Shown: positions 42,575 to 52,702 of the stretch, piece after piece | Numbering within the stretch: position 1 is the first letter of the stretch | Layout: each line of letters begins with the position of its first letter | DNA from: Collinsella sp. TM10-22 | Lineage (GTDB): Bacteria; Actinomycetota; Coriobacteriia; Coriobacteriales; Coriobacteriaceae | Length of the DNA stretch: 64,000 nt | Assembly (NCBI RefSeq): GCF_003466125.1 | Contig: NZ_QSOC01000006.1 | Coordinates: 1 to 64,000, forward strand | Reading direction: 5' to 3' | Notes under the pieces: model-generated | Seen by the model: only the letters and a program-made list of their open reading frames with translations | Databases searched by the model: none | Told to the model about the DNA's origin: nothing | Position numbers and translations under genes: made by a program

Positions 42575-43273
42575 TTACAGGTCGCGTACTCGATAAACCT
42601 TGGTGCTGACGGTGCAGCTGATTGCGCATAGCGCGAGGGCCAGGACGGCAATTCCTGCGCACAGGCAGCCGAGGACGGCGGAATCGGGATTTGCCCCGGC
42701 AATCGACATGAGCCAGTTGCTGATGGGGTTGGAGGAGCTCAGCGTGGCCATAGCAAGGCAACCGAGCAAGGCAAACAGACCAACGGACAGGCGCAGCGCC
42801 TCCATGTGTCCAAAACGAAAGAACAGCGGCTGCGCCAAAAACACCATCATGAGGGAGATGAGCATCGAGGCTGCCGAGGCAATTGCGATCTCAAATACGA
42901 CCTGTCCCGTCGGGAAAATGCCTGCATTATTGAAGAGTGGGATGGTGACGATGTTCAACAGCGCGGCCGCACATGCCATGATGGCCGAGAAAGCAACGAT
43001 ACACAGGTAACGTGCGCAGACGATGTCTTTGCGCGAGAAGGGCAGCGTTGCCCGATAGCGCTCCCATCCGTTTTGATTGTCGAAGCCGGCTAGCGAGTTC
43101 ATGATCATGACGGGCGACATGGCGCTGACTGCGCAGGCGCCAGCACTCATGCCGGAATCACCATCCGATGCGTTGGCGAGGGTCATCACGATGAATATAA
43201 ATAAGCCGACACCCGCGATGCTCGGGATAAGCGTGCGAACGATGGCGAGCTCGGACATAAAGGCGCGTTTCAT
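42575..43273 (-). CDS. ABC-2-type transporter permease
   Basis: 232 residues with six hydrophobic segments and short loops (for example TLIPSIAGVGLFIFIVMTLA and AALLNIVTIPLF), typical of ABC-2 permeases that pair with YtrB-like ATPases. The WERYRATLPFSRKDIVCARY segment after helix two is the usual cytoplasmic coupling region. Its ATG overlaps the stop of the ATPase gene (ATGA). With that ATPase and the YtrA-like GntR regulator it forms a three-gene operon, as in cell-wall-stress exporters of Gram-positive bacteria. Substrate unknown. Confidence 0.88.
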   Translation of the reverse strand: MKRAFMSELAIVRTLIPSIAGVGLFIFIVMTLANASDGDSGMSAGACAVSAMSPVMIMNSLAGFDNQNGWERYRATLPFSRKDIVCARYLCIVAFSAIMACAAALLNIVTIPLFNNAGIFPTGQVVFEIAIASAASMLISLMMVFLAQPLFFRFGHMEALRLSVGLFALLGCLAMATLSSSNPISNWLMSIAGANPDSAVLGCLCAGIAVLALALCAISCTVSTKVYRVRDL

Positions 43274-44151
43274 TTCGAAGCCCCTTTCAGCATGAGGCGA
43301 AGGTAGTCATCAATGGTTGCCCGATCGCAGGGAATCTCGGGGAAAGCCTCGAGCGTATCACGGCGGTTGGGCACGAGCACGTCCACGCTATAGGCGTGGC
43401 GGGCAGCACGGGCGCCTTCGACGCAAGCCATGAGCTCTGCGGCCTGTGCTTGCGTGCAGTGGGCGATTCCGGCGCGGTCGGTAATGTCCTCGCGTGGCAG
43501 GTCAAATGCAATCGAACCGTTATCGATGCAGATGACGCGATCGGCGGCGCTATCGAGGTCGGACGTAATGTGGCTCGAGAGCAGTACGCTGCGCTGGCCG
43601 TCGGAAACAAAGGCGAGCAGCTCATCGAGCAGCTCCTCGCGCGCCATGGGATCGAGGCCCGCGGTGGCTTCGTCCAAAACGAGCAGCCTGGCATTGTGGC
43701 TGAGCGCACAGGCGAGCTGCAGCTTCATACCCATGCCGCGGGAGAGGTCTTTGACCTTGGCTTTGGGATCAAGGCCAAATCGTTCGATAAATCTGGCGAA
43801 TGTTTCGCGACTCCATGTGGGGTGCGCCGGGCCTACGAGCGTCTCGATCTGGCCCACCTTGAGCGTGGAAGGGAAAGGACACGTGTCCAGGACAAGACCG
43901 ATGCGGGAGCGCAGATGGCGCTGTGTCTCGCCGGGCGCGTCGGTGCCGCAGTGCTGCCCAAACAGGTGCACCTCGCCGGCATCGAGCTTTATGAGTCCGA
44001 GCGCGGCGCGAATCGTCGTTGTCTTACCGGCGCCGTTTGCGCCCACAAAGCCAACAATCTGGCCGGGCTCCACGGTGAGTGTGACATCGCGTAGGGAAAA
44101 GCGGTCGCTTACGCGGCGTGAGACGCCTTTGAGTTCTAGCAAGTTTTGCAT
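43270..44151 (-). CDS. ABC transporter ATP-binding protein (YtrB-like)
   Basis: 293 residues from ATG 44151 (AGAAAGG upstream); the longer frame to 44289 overlaps the regulator and is not used. Walker A GANGAGKTT near 36, Q-loop LVLDTCPFP, signature LSRGMGMKLQLACAL (LSRGM replaces LSGGQ, as in YtrB/EcsA exporters), Walker B LLVLDEATAGLD and the H-loop LSSHIT. An extra C-terminal domain of about 80 residues follows. It energises the ABC-2 permease encoded next. The gene starts 23 bases after the GntR gene ends. Confidence 0.92.
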   Translation of the reverse strand: MQNLLELKGVSRRVSDRFSLRDVTLTVEPGQIVGFVGANGAGKTTTIRAALGLIKLDAGEVHLFGQHCGTDAPGETQRHLRSRIGLVLDTCPFPSTLKVGQIETLVGPAHPTWSRETFARFIERFGLDPKAKVKDLSRGMGMKLQLACALSHNARLLVLDEATAGLDPMAREELLDELLAFVSDGQRSVLLSSHITSDLDSAADRVICIDNGSIAFDLPREDITDRAGIAHCTQAQAAELMACVEGARAARHAYSVDVLVPNRRDTLEAFPEIPCDRATIDDYLRLMLKGASK

Positions 44152-44174
44152 GGTATAGCCTTTCTTGCAGATGG

Positions 44175-44555
44175 CTACTGCATGGTTTCGGGGGCTACAA
44201 GGTCGAGCATCTCGTGCAATTTGTCGCGCGTGACGCCCAGGGTTTCGGCCTGCGTAGCGGCCTGCGCAAGCAACTCTTCGATATGGCAAAGCTGGTTTTC
44301 GCGCAAGAGTTCCTGGTTGCCCTCGGCGACAAAGCAGCCCTTGCCCTGCACGGTACAGATAAAGCCAAGTTGTTCCAGGTCGGCATAGGCGCGCTTGGTG
44401 GTGATGACACTCACACCGAGGTCGCTCGCGAGCGCGCGGATGCTGGGGAGTTTGGCTCCTGCAGCGAGTGCGCCCGAAAGGATCTGAGCTTTGACCTGCG
44501 AGGAGATCTGCTCATAGATGGGCTTGTCGCTCGAATTGGATAGGATGATGTCCAC
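44175..44555 (-). CDS. GntR-family (YtrA-type) repressor
   Basis: 126 residues. The N-terminal winged helix reads SDKPIYEQISSQVKAQILSG, then KLPSIRALASDLGVSVITTK and RAYADLEQLGFICTVQGKGC. Only a short helical tail for dimerisation follows, which defines the YtrA subfamily that lacks a ligand domain. Such repressors head ABC operons and bind palindromes at their own promoter; an AGTATATATACACT palindrome overlaps its -10 box. It likely keeps the downstream exporter off until envelope stress or a peptide antibiotic appears (inferred from the family). Confidence 0.92.
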   Translation of the reverse strand: MDIILSNSSDKPIYEQISSQVKAQILSGALAAGAKLPSIRALASDLGVSVITTKRAYADLEQLGFICTVQGKGCFVAEGNQELLRENQLCHIEELLAQAATQAETLGVTRDKLHEMLDLVAPETMQ

Positions 44556-44603
44556 AGCGGCTCCTTAGCTGTTGGGCTACACGTGTATATAACCGGTAAG
44601 CAC

Positions 44604-44633
44604 AGTATATATACACTATGCACAGTTATGCAA
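44604..44633 (-). promoter_or_regulatory. Promoter and YtrA-type operator of the GntR/ABC operon
   Basis: On the minus strand, TTGCAT (44633-44628), 18 nt and TATACT (44609-44604) form a promoter. The near-palindrome AGTATATATACACT (44604-44617) covers the -10 side, and a further GTGTATAT half-site lies at 44583-44590. Confidence 0.55.
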
Positions 44634-44680
44634 GAGGAAATGTGGAATAGCCTGCCAGTGTCGCGCTTACTTCAAAACAA

Positions 44681-44986
44681 TCTCAATCTGTAACACCTAG
44701 GTCCGTTTTGGGTCGCTTGCTGTTACAGATTGAGATGTTATTTGCCCGCCTGTCTATTTGTCTCAATCTGTAACAGTAAGAGTCGATTTGGGCGGCTAGA
44801 TGTTACAGATTGAGACATTGGTTGCCTTCCTGCCGGTTTATCTCAATCTGTAACAGGTGGAGGCTCAAAACCCGTCTTTCTGTTACAGATTGAGACGAGA
44901 TTGAGACGGTGTCGATCTTCCCAGCCGTTTATCTCAATCTGTAACACCAGGAACGCTAAAACCCGTCTATCTGTTACAGATCGAGA
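44681..44986. repeat. Array of eight alternately inverted 15-mers with 25-nt spacers
   Basis: TCTCAATCTGTAACA occurs at 44681, 44761, 44841 and 44932. Its exact reverse complement TGTTACAGATTGAGA occurs at 44721, 44801 and 44881, and with one change at 44972. Every gap between neighbours is 25 nt, except one of 36 nt that holds an 11-bp tandem duplication (AGATTGAGACG twice at 44888-44909). The result is four hairpins with 15-bp stems and 25-nt loops, repeating every 80 bp. Spacers between hairpins are alike (TTGCC..CCTG). Loops 1-2 carry TTTTGGG or ATTTGGG; loops 3-4 carry AAAACCC. The array lies between the divergent GntR/ABC operon and prfC. Confidence 0.95.
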
Positions 44987-45124
44987 CAGTCCTTGAGGCG
45001 GCTGCCCGGTGCACAGCGAGCTTGGCTGATGAATTTGTCCTGATAGGTGCTCTGTGGCGGGATTTCGCGGCTACAATAGTACGGTTTCAACGACGTAATG
45101 CACTCAATGCAAGAAAGGATCCGC

Positions 45125-46738
<1,614 letters not shown>

Positions 46739-46839
46739 TGCGCCGGCGCGGTGGTCCTGTGGGGCTGCCGCGCCGCTTGCTTGCCTGCCGCCGTGTGAGC
46801 GGCTATCATACCCACCGTCGCCTCAAGACCGTGGCGGCC

Positions 46840-46882
46840 GAGCAGTTCGGGTCCGATATCCTGCTCGTTAAACCTAAAACCA
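46840..46882 (+). promoter_or_regulatory. Possible preQ1-type riboswitch before the VUT transporter gene
   Basis: GAGCAG at 46840-46845 pairs with CTGCTC at 46861-46866. The loop starts TTCGGGT, and an A-rich tail GTTAAACCTAAAACC ends just before AAAGGAG. The layout (short stem, UUC after it, A-rich tail able to pair with the loop and reach the ribosome site) resembles preQ1-I aptamers. The primary consensus is imperfect, so this is tentative. Confidence 0.3.
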
Positions 46883-46894
46883 AAGGAGTACATA

Positions 46895-47617
46895 ATGATC
46901 AAGAAGGTCATGGAGGACTACAAGGTCCTGTTGCGGAGCATTCCCGCGGCAACGGTTTCGCTGTTTATCGTGAGCGTTATCATGATGAACCTGCTGGCCA
47001 ACAAGGAGCTTATCAGCCTGCCGTATCTGGCACTCGATTGCGGCTTTGTGGTGAGCTGGGTTTCGTTTTTGTGCCAGGACATGATTTGCAAGCGCTTTGG
47101 CGCCAAGGCATCCATCAAAATTTCTATCCTCGCGTTGGCGGTCAACCTGGCCGTGAGCCTGTGCTTTTGGGCATGCTCGCTCACGCCCGGCATGTGGGGC
47201 GCCTACTACGACACGGGTATGATCGAGGTCAACACTGCCCTTAACGCCACCATCGGTGGCACCTGGTATGTGGTGCTGGGCTCTTCGCTGGCAATGCTCG
47301 TCTCTGCCGTGGTTAACTCCACACTCAACCAGTCGCTCGGCCGCATGCTCAAAAAGAATAACTTTGCGAGCTTTGCCTTCCGCTCCTATGTGTCTACGGG
47401 TGTCGGCCAGTTTATCGACAACCTAGTCTTTGCCATTGTGGTGAGCCACACGTTCTTTGGTTGGACCTGGGTGCAGGTTCTTATGTGCTCGCTGACCGGC
47501 GCTGTTGCCGAGCTGCTGTGCGAGGTCTTCCTGAGCCCCGTGGGCTACAAGGTCGTGCGCAGCTGGGAGCGCGAGAATGTGGGCGCCGAGTACCTCAAGC
47601 GCCATGCAACCGCCTAA
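46895..47617 (+). CDS. VUT-family (YhhQ-like) transporter, probable queuosine-precursor uptake
   Basis: 240 residues with six membrane helices. Helix one SLFIVSVIMMNLLANKEL, then DCGFVVSWVSFLCQDMICKR, where the family has an LxFPxxYxxGDxxTExYG block, and a final FFGWTWVQVLMCSLTGAVAE. The VUT/YhhQ family imports queuine or preQ precursors in many bacteria, and the Coriobacterial branch is annotated VUT family. AAAGGAG precedes the ATG. The leader can form a preQ1-like fold, which would agree with that substrate. The gene ends nine bases before an SDR gene. Confidence 0.8.
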   Translation: MIKKVMEDYKVLLRSIPAATVSLFIVSVIMMNLLANKELISLPYLALDCGFVVSWVSFLCQDMICKRFGAKASIKISILALAVNLAVSLCFWACSLTPGMWGAYYDTGMIEVNTALNATIGGTWYVVLGSSLAMLVSAVVNSTLNQSLGRMLKKNNFASFAFRSYVSTGVGQFIDNLVFAIVVSHTFFGWTWVQVLMCSLTGAVAELLCEVFLSPVGYKVVRSWERENVGAEYLKRHATA

Positions 47618-47626
47618 GGAGCAAGC

Positions 47627-48307
47627 ATGCGGGTTTTGATCACGGGTGCTTCGGGTGGTATCGGAGCCGCGTGCGTGCAGCGCTTTTTGGACGAGGGCCA
47701 CGAGGTCGTGGGCTTTGATCTGCTGCCGGCGGCGATCGAACACGAGCGCTACCGCCATCTGATCGTTGATGTCCGCGAGCCTGACTCGTTTCCAGGCGAC
47801 CTTGAGCCACAGGTAATCGTGAACGTTGCCGGTGTGCAGGATTCGGCCGACGATATTGCCGCCAACTTGCGTGGCACCATCAACGTGACCGAGCGCTATG
47901 CCTTTGTGGGGGAGGGGCTTGCCGCCAAGCCGACACCGGCTATCAAATCCGTGGTCAATGTGGGGTCGGCGAGCGGGCATACGGGATCGGAGTTTCCCGA
48001 CTATGCCGCCAGCAAGGGCGGCGTTATCGCCTACACCAAGAACCTTGCAAACCGCCTGGCGCCGCAGGCCATCGCCAACAGTGTGGACCCGGGTGGCGTG
48101 ATCACGCCGCTCAACCGTTGCGTGATGGAAGACGAACACCTGTGGAGCCAGATTATGGAACTCACGCCGCTTAAGCGCTGGGCCACCGCCCAAGAGATCT
48201 CCGAGTGGATCTACTTTGTGGGCGTGACCAACCGGTTTATGACCGGGCAGAGCCTGCTGATCGATGGCGGCGAGGCCGGCCGCACGCAATTTATTTGGCC
48301 CGAATAG
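47627..48307 (+). CDS. Short-chain dehydrogenase/reductase
   Basis: 226 residues with the classical SDR fold: TGASGGIG at 6-13, VNVAGVQDS (NAG-type), catalytic Ser in VNVGSASGHTGS and YAASKGG with catalytic Tyr and Lys, then DPGGVITPL. It is short because the helix after strand three is reduced, as in 3-alpha-hydroxysteroid dehydrogenase/carbonyl reductase types (residues ITPLN after DPGG). In gut Actinobacteria such enzymes can act on bile acids or steroids, but the substrate cannot be assigned. AAGGAG precedes the ATG. It is the second gene after the VUT transporter, likely co-transcribed. Confidence 0.85.
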   Translation: MRVLITGASGGIGAACVQRFLDEGHEVVGFDLLPAAIEHERYRHLIVDVREPDSFPGDLEPQVIVNVAGVQDSADDIAANLRGTINVTERYAFVGEGLAAKPTPAIKSVVNVGSASGHTGSEFPDYAASKGGVIAYTKNLANRLAPQAIANSVDPGGVITPLNRCVMEDEHLWSQIMELTPLKRWATAQEISEWIYFVGVTNRFMTGQSLLIDGGEAGRTQFIWPE

Positions 48308-48310
48308 GAA

Positions 48311-48343
48311 ACGCGCCCGATGGAAAGCTGTCGGGCGCGTTTT
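48311..48343 (+). terminator. Rho-independent terminator after the SDR gene
   Basis: ACGCGCCCGA at 48311-48320 pairs with TCGGGCGCGT at 48331-48340, then TTT. It lies between convergent SDR and ung genes. Confidence 0.85.
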
Positions 48344-48357
48344 CGATGTATCGATTT

Positions 48358-49083
48358 TTATCCGAGCCAAGTCCAGTTAACGGGGGTCGAGCCGTGCTGT
48401 TCGAGTAACCGATTGGCAGCGGAGAAGGGACGCGACCCCATAAAAGCGGGGAGTTCTGCCGTGGCACGGTTGGCCGAAAGCGGCGAGGGGTGCGTAGAGG
48501 CCAGGCAGAACTTGTCGGTTGCCTTGCCCGCGCCGGTCGTGGCGAGCTTGCCTTCGACCATCTGCTGGGCAAAGCGGCCCCATGCCAAAAAGACTACCGG
48601 CTGGGGCAGCTGGTAGCAGCGTTCGATAATGTAGTCGGTCAGGGTACTCCAGCCCAGCTTGGCGTGCGAGTTCGCGGCATGCTCGCGCACGGTGAGCGTG
48701 GTGTTGAGGAGCAGGACGCCCTGCTGTGCCCATGGGGTTAGGTCTCCCGTGGAGGGAATGGGACAACCCAGATCGGCATTGAGTTCCTTGTAGATGTTGC
48801 GCAGGCTCGGCGGCAACTTGGTTTGCGTCGCGGGGACCGAGAACGACAGCCCCATGGCCTGGTTGGGTCCGTGATAGGGGTCTTGACCCAAGATGACAAC
48901 CTTGACCTGGTCGGCCGGCGTGTAGGCGAGGGCATTGAGGATGTCGTCTTGTGCCGGGTAGATGGTCTGCTCGGCACGCAAAAGGGCGATACGCTCGAGC
49001 AGCTGGTTCGTAGTGTCACGGACCGGCTGCGGCGCATTGCCCAACCAAGTTGCTATGTTGAGGTCGCGGGTTGCGGTGTCCAT
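48358..49083 (-). CDS. ung: Uracil-DNA glycosylase, family 1
   Basis: 241 residues with all UDG family 1 signatures: the water-activating loop GQDPYHGPNQAMGLSFSV, the uracil-binding LLLNTTLTVREHAANSH, VFLAWGRFAQ, and the minor-groove loop HPSPLSANR. It removes uracil from DNA to start base-excision repair. GGAG precedes the ATG. The gene is isolated: convergent with the SDR gene and followed upstream by an independent EamA gene. Length is normal for the family (about 225-245). Confidence 0.96.
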   Translation of the reverse strand: MDTATRDLNIATWLGNAPQPVRDTTNQLLERIALLRAEQTIYPAQDDILNALAYTPADQVKVVILGQDPYHGPNQAMGLSFSVPATQTKLPPSLRNIYKELNADLGCPIPSTGDLTPWAQQGVLLLNTTLTVREHAANSHAKLGWSTLTDYIIERCYQLPQPVVFLAWGRFAQQMVEGKLATTGAGKATDKFCLASTHPSPLSANRATAELPAFMGSRPFSAANRLLEQHGSTPVNWTWLG

Positions 49084-49171
49084 GGGGCTCCTTTATGGCA
49101 GATGCTCTGTTGGCATCTATTGTAAAGGCGCACCGGTTGCCTTTATGCCACGGCTGTATGAAGAGCGGGGT

Positions 49172-50074
49172 CTACGAGACGTGCTCGGGCGCTCCTGCCA
49201 TGCGAGCCTGTCCATGCGCGCGAAGGCGCGGAAGTTCGACGGTTGCCACCATGACGCCGGTGAGGATGAGGGCGGCACCAAAGAAGGCGATGGGGCTCAG
49301 GACTTCGCCGACCAGGAAGAACGAAAAGACGGCAGAGCATACCGGCTCGAGCGAGAAGGCGAAACCGGTGGTCTCGGCAGGCACATGGGGCTGCACGAGC
49401 GTTTGGGTGATAAAGCCGTAAGCAGAGCAGATGAGTGCGAGCGCAATGACGACCACGATCTCGCTGGGCGTACTGGGAAGCGTGAAGCCGCCAAAGGTGA
49501 ATGCGGCGATGCCCGAGAACAAGCCGCCAAAGCCCAGCTGCCAAACGCCCAGAGCCAGCGGGTCGACATCTTCGACAAAGCGCTTCGCCACAATGATGTG
49601 TCCGGCGTAGACAAAGGCGGAGAGCAGCATGATGAGCGCGCCCGGGTTCAGGCTAGTGAAGTCGGCGCCCGAGAGCAGCAACATACCGCAGGTGACGATG
49701 GCGGTGCCGACGAGCACTTTGCGCTCGGGGGCGCGGCGCAGCAGGGCGGCGTTGGCAAACGGCACGATTACGACCGTCAGGCTCTGCAAAAAGCCGGCAG
49801 TGGAGGCAGAGGTGAGGCTGGAGCCCAGGCACATGCAGGTGAGCTCGGTTGCCATAATGGCGCCGATGATGGCGGCACGGACCATAAGGTCGCGGTTGAT
49901 GCGCAACGCGTGCTTGTGGAAGAGCAGCAGGCAGACCACAAAGGCGATGATGCAGCGTAGCGCGACGATGCTCGTGGCGTTCATGCTGTCCATGCCGATC
50001 TTCATGAGGGGATACGAAAAGCCCCATGCGACGGGAACGGAAAATGAGAGCGCGATTGCTTTTTTGCGATCCAT
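49172..50074 (-). CDS. EamA-family (DMT) transporter
   Basis: 300 residues with ten membrane segments in two EamA repeats: IALSFSVPVAWGFSYPLMKI first and ALIMLLSAFVYAGHIIVAKR in the second half, plus ATELTCMCLGSSLTSASTAG. GGAG lies before the ATG. It has weak similarity to the copy at 41440, so it belongs to another DMT subgroup. It is divergent from a LysR gene (158-bp gap), an arrangement in which the LysR protein usually controls the exporter. The substrate is probably an amino acid or drug-like metabolite; not determinable here. Confidence 0.9.
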   Translation of the reverse strand: MDRKKAIALSFSVPVAWGFSYPLMKIGMDSMNATSIVALRCIIAFVVCLLLFHKHALRINRDLMVRAAIIGAIMATELTCMCLGSSLTSASTAGFLQSLTVVIVPFANAALLRRAPERKVLVGTAIVTCGMLLLSGADFTSLNPGALIMLLSAFVYAGHIIVAKRFVEDVDPLALGVWQLGFGGLFSGIAAFTFGGFTLPSTPSEIVVVIALALICSAYGFITQTLVQPHVPAETTGFAFSLEPVCSAVFSFFLVGEVLSPIAFFGAALILTGVMVATVELPRLRAHGQARMAGAPEHVS

Positions 50075-50232
50075 GGGACTCCTTTTGTTACAGAACGGTT
50101 TCGCAAAAAGGATTCTGCTCCCAGATATGGATGTAGTAAAGCGAATGTATCTTCAGTATGATTAAGAAATACTAATGTTGGCAGAAAAAGCCCTGGCAAA
50201 ACGTTTTACGGCTGCATTGATGTGGAGGTGCG

Positions 50233-51099
50233 ATGGCATCGCGGTATCAGATTGTTTGTATGGTGGTCGATCGCGGCAGTCTTAAGGGCGCGGCGGACGA
50301 GCTGGGCTATACGCAAAGTGCGGTGAGCCAGGCCGTCAAGGCACTCGAGCGCGAGCTGGGTACCACGCTTATCGAGCGCGGTAAGCAGGGCGTTTCGCTT
50401 ACGCGCGACGGTAAACAATATCTGCCGTATCTGCGCCAGATTGTGACTGCCGAGGCTGAGCTCGAGGGCAAGCGCCAGGAGTTGCTGGGGCTTTCGTCGA
50501 CCGATATTCGCATCGCGACGTTTACCAACGTGAGTCGAACCGTGTTACCGCGTGTGATCCGCGACTTTGGGGCGCTGCACCCGGGCGTACGCTTTACCCT
50601 TAAGCAGGGCGACTACACGCGCAACGCCCAATGGGTGCACGATGGCGTGGTCGATTTTTGCTTTACGGCACGCGGGTTTACCGCTGGCCTCGAGAAGCGC
50701 GTGGTCTATCACGACGAGTTGGTGGCACTGTTGCCTGTCGCGCATCCGCTGGCGGCAAAGGAAAAGGTGACACTCGCCGACCTGGCTTCCGAGCCGTTTG
50801 TGCTTCTGGATGAGGGCGAACAGAGCCTGGTGCTCGATGCATTCGCGGCGCATGGCCTGTCGCCGCACGTGACGAGCGAGGTCACCGACGACTACACCAT
50901 CATGGCGATGGTGGAGGAGGGCCTAGGCGTGAGCATGCTCTACCGTCGTACTGTGGAGGGCATGCGTGCCGATATTCGCGTACGTCCCATCGTGCACGCC
51001 CCCTCGCGCGACGTAGTGGCGGCCTGGCGCAGCTGGGACACCATGCCCATCGCCACGAGGCGCTTTATCGACTATATGAGCTCGCATATTGTCAATTAA
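50233..51099 (+). CDS. LysR-family transcriptional regulator
   Basis: 288 residues. The HTH is YQIVCMVVDRGSLKGAADEL, then GYTQSAVSQAVKALERELGT. The effector domain has IRIATFTNVSRTVLPRVIRD and MVEEGLGVSMLYRRTVEGM. GGAGG precedes the ATG. It is divergent from the EamA transporter and convergent with a MATE gene 27 bp from its end. It most likely activates the EamA exporter on sensing its substrate; the MATE gene is another possible target. Length is typical. Confidence 0.93.
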   Translation: MASRYQIVCMVVDRGSLKGAADELGYTQSAVSQAVKALERELGTTLIERGKQGVSLTRDGKQYLPYLRQIVTAEAELEGKRQELLGLSSTDIRIATFTNVSRTVLPRVIRDFGALHPGVRFTLKQGDYTRNAQWVHDGVVDFCFTARGFTAGLEKRVVYHDELVALLPVAHPLAAKEKVTLADLASEPFVLLDEGEQSLVLDAFAAHGLSPHVTSEVTDDYTIMAMVEEGLGVSMLYRRTVEGMRADIRVRPIVHAPSRDVVAAWRSWDTMPIATRRFIDYMSSHIVN

Positions 51100-51126
51100 T
51101 GACTGGCGCGGCGTTGAGTGCGGTGT

Positions 51127-52509
51127 TTAGCGGGCTGTCGCTTTGGCTTGGGTGACACGATAGGTGCGTGCCGGGTGGCAGAGTAGCACCGCCACGACCA
51201 TAAAGAACGCCGTGGTGCCCAGGCTGATGGGGTAGACCATCATGATGTTCGCAAAGGTGCGGAAGTGCGGGAACACGCAGAACACCCAATAGAAGCGGAT
51301 GCCGCAGACGCAGATCATGGTGATGAGGGCGGGCGTGAGCGAGATACCAAAGCCGCGCAGGTAGCCGGACATGTTTTCGTAGAACATGCTAAAGGCGTAC
51401 GCCGGGAAGATCGAACACACGCGGATATAGCCGATCGAGACGATGTTGGGATCGCTGTTGAACAGCGACAAGATCTCGCGCCCCAGGCCGACAATAACGA
51501 TAATTGTGGTGAGCGCGACGATACCGCCTTCGACCAGGCAGACCTTGAGCGTTTTGGTGCAGCGGTCGATCTGGCGGGCACCGTGGTTTTGTCCCACAAA
51601 GGTGGTGCAAGCCTGGCTAAAGCTGTTGAGCAGGTTGTAGCATACGTACTCCAAGCTCATGGCGGCGCTCGATGCCGCCATGACCTCGGTGCCCAGGCTG
51701 TTGATGGCGGACTGGATGATGATGTTGGCGACGGCAAAGACGGCGCTTTGGATGCCGGCGGGCAGGCCGATCTTGACGATGCGCTTGAGGGCGACGGGGT
51801 CGATAGCCAAGTCACGCGGGGTGACGCGGACGACAGAGTCGGTCTTGAGCAGGCGGATAAAGAGCGTAGCGGCGCTGACGGTGTAGGCGATGGCGGTGGC
51901 GATGGCGACGCCCGCGACGCCCCAGTGAAGTACGGGGACAAAGATGAGGTCCAGGCCAATGTTGAGGACGGTGGACACGGCAAGCGCCTGCAGCGGCATG
52001 CGGGTGATGCCGACGGAGCGGAAGATCGCGGCCTCAAAGTTGTAGAGCAAGATCGAGGGCATGCTGAGCAAAAAGACGCGCAGGTAGAGCGAAGCGAGCG
52101 GCATGGTTTCGGCAGGAACGTTGAGCGCGGCGAGCATGGGCTCGGCAAAGATCTCGCCCAGCGCGATGACGACAAAGCCCACGAGCGCCATTAAAACCGA
52201 GGTATGGACGGCACGTTTGACCATGTTCTGATCGTTGCGGCCGATAGCGTTGGCGATGACCACATTTGAGCCAAGCGACATGCCGATAAACAGGTTGAGC
52301 ATAAGACTGGTAATCGGAACATTGGAGCCGACCGCTGCCATGGCAAGGGTTCCCTGGTCGCCCGAGAAGTTGCCGATGATGACCGTGGCGATGAGGTTCG
52401 ATAGCTGTTCCAAGATGCTCGTGGCGGCCACGGGGAAGGCGAACAGGGGAATATTGCGCCACAGCGAGCCGGTGGTCATGTCAATGTGCTTAGATGCGGT
52501 ATCGGCCAT
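51127..52509 (-). CDS. MATE-family efflux transporter
   Basis: 460 residues, twelve membrane helices in two bundles: LWRNIPLFAFPVAATSILEQ at the start, MAAVGSNVPITSLMLNLFIG, and in the second half IGLPAGIQSAVFAVANIIIQ and VGQNHGARQIDRCTKTLKVC. The family uses sodium or proton gradients to export cationic drugs and metabolites; this sequence falls in the DinF/NorM-like branch common in gut bacteria. It has no regulator beside it except the convergent LysR gene. Its leader carries a GGGGACGTT palindrome shared with the divergent rlmA gene. Confidence 0.93.
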   Translation of the reverse strand: MADTASKHIDMTTGSLWRNIPLFAFPVAATSILEQLSNLIATVIIGNFSGDQGTLAMAAVGSNVPITSLMLNLFIGMSLGSNVVIANAIGRNDQNMVKRAVHTSVLMALVGFVVIALGEIFAEPMLAALNVPAETMPLASLYLRVFLLSMPSILLYNFEAAIFRSVGITRMPLQALAVSTVLNIGLDLIFVPVLHWGVAGVAIATAIAYTVSAATLFIRLLKTDSVVRVTPRDLAIDPVALKRIVKIGLPAGIQSAVFAVANIIIQSAINSLGTEVMAASSAAMSLEYVCYNLLNSFSQACTTFVGQNHGARQIDRCTKTLKVCLVEGGIVALTTIIVIVGLGREILSLFNSDPNIVSIGYIRVCSIFPAYAFSMFYENMSGYLRGFGISLTPALITMICVCGIRFYWVFCVFPHFRTFANIMMVYPISLGTTAFFMVVAVLLCHPARTYRVTQAKATAR

Positions 52510-52590
52510 ACACTCTCAATCTCTAATATGCTATTTCGTGCTTATTTGCGCAGACGATGATACTCCTAATGCAACCAGTCGGTACTTAGA

Positions 52591-52645
52591 TAGTCGTTGG
52601 GACGTTCTTAAACGACTGGTCATTCAATAACGTCCCCGATGACTA
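52591..52645. repeat. GGGGACGTT palindromic element, copy C
   Basis: TAGTCGTTGGGACGTT at 52591-52606 mirrors AACGTCCCCGATGACTA at 52629-52645 with two differences and a one-base bulge. The CTTAAACGACTGGTCATT interior matches the reverse complement of copy A. It lies between the divergent MATE and rlmA genes. Confidence 0.8.
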
Positions 52646-52702
52646 GGTGGGGAAGGCGTGCGACAATGGTGGGCGTTGTGTTGTTCGCGCTAAGGAGTTG
52701 CC

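Noticed and set aside
42360..42596. Open frame between the EamA and ABC-2 genes
   Set aside because: No ribosome site, atypical composition, overlaps the ABC-2 gene end; the 42316-42574 stretch is treated as non-coding.
44681..44986. CRISPR array
   Set aside because: Spacing is regular, but repeats alternate in orientation, are only 15 nt, spacers resemble each other, and no cas genes are present.
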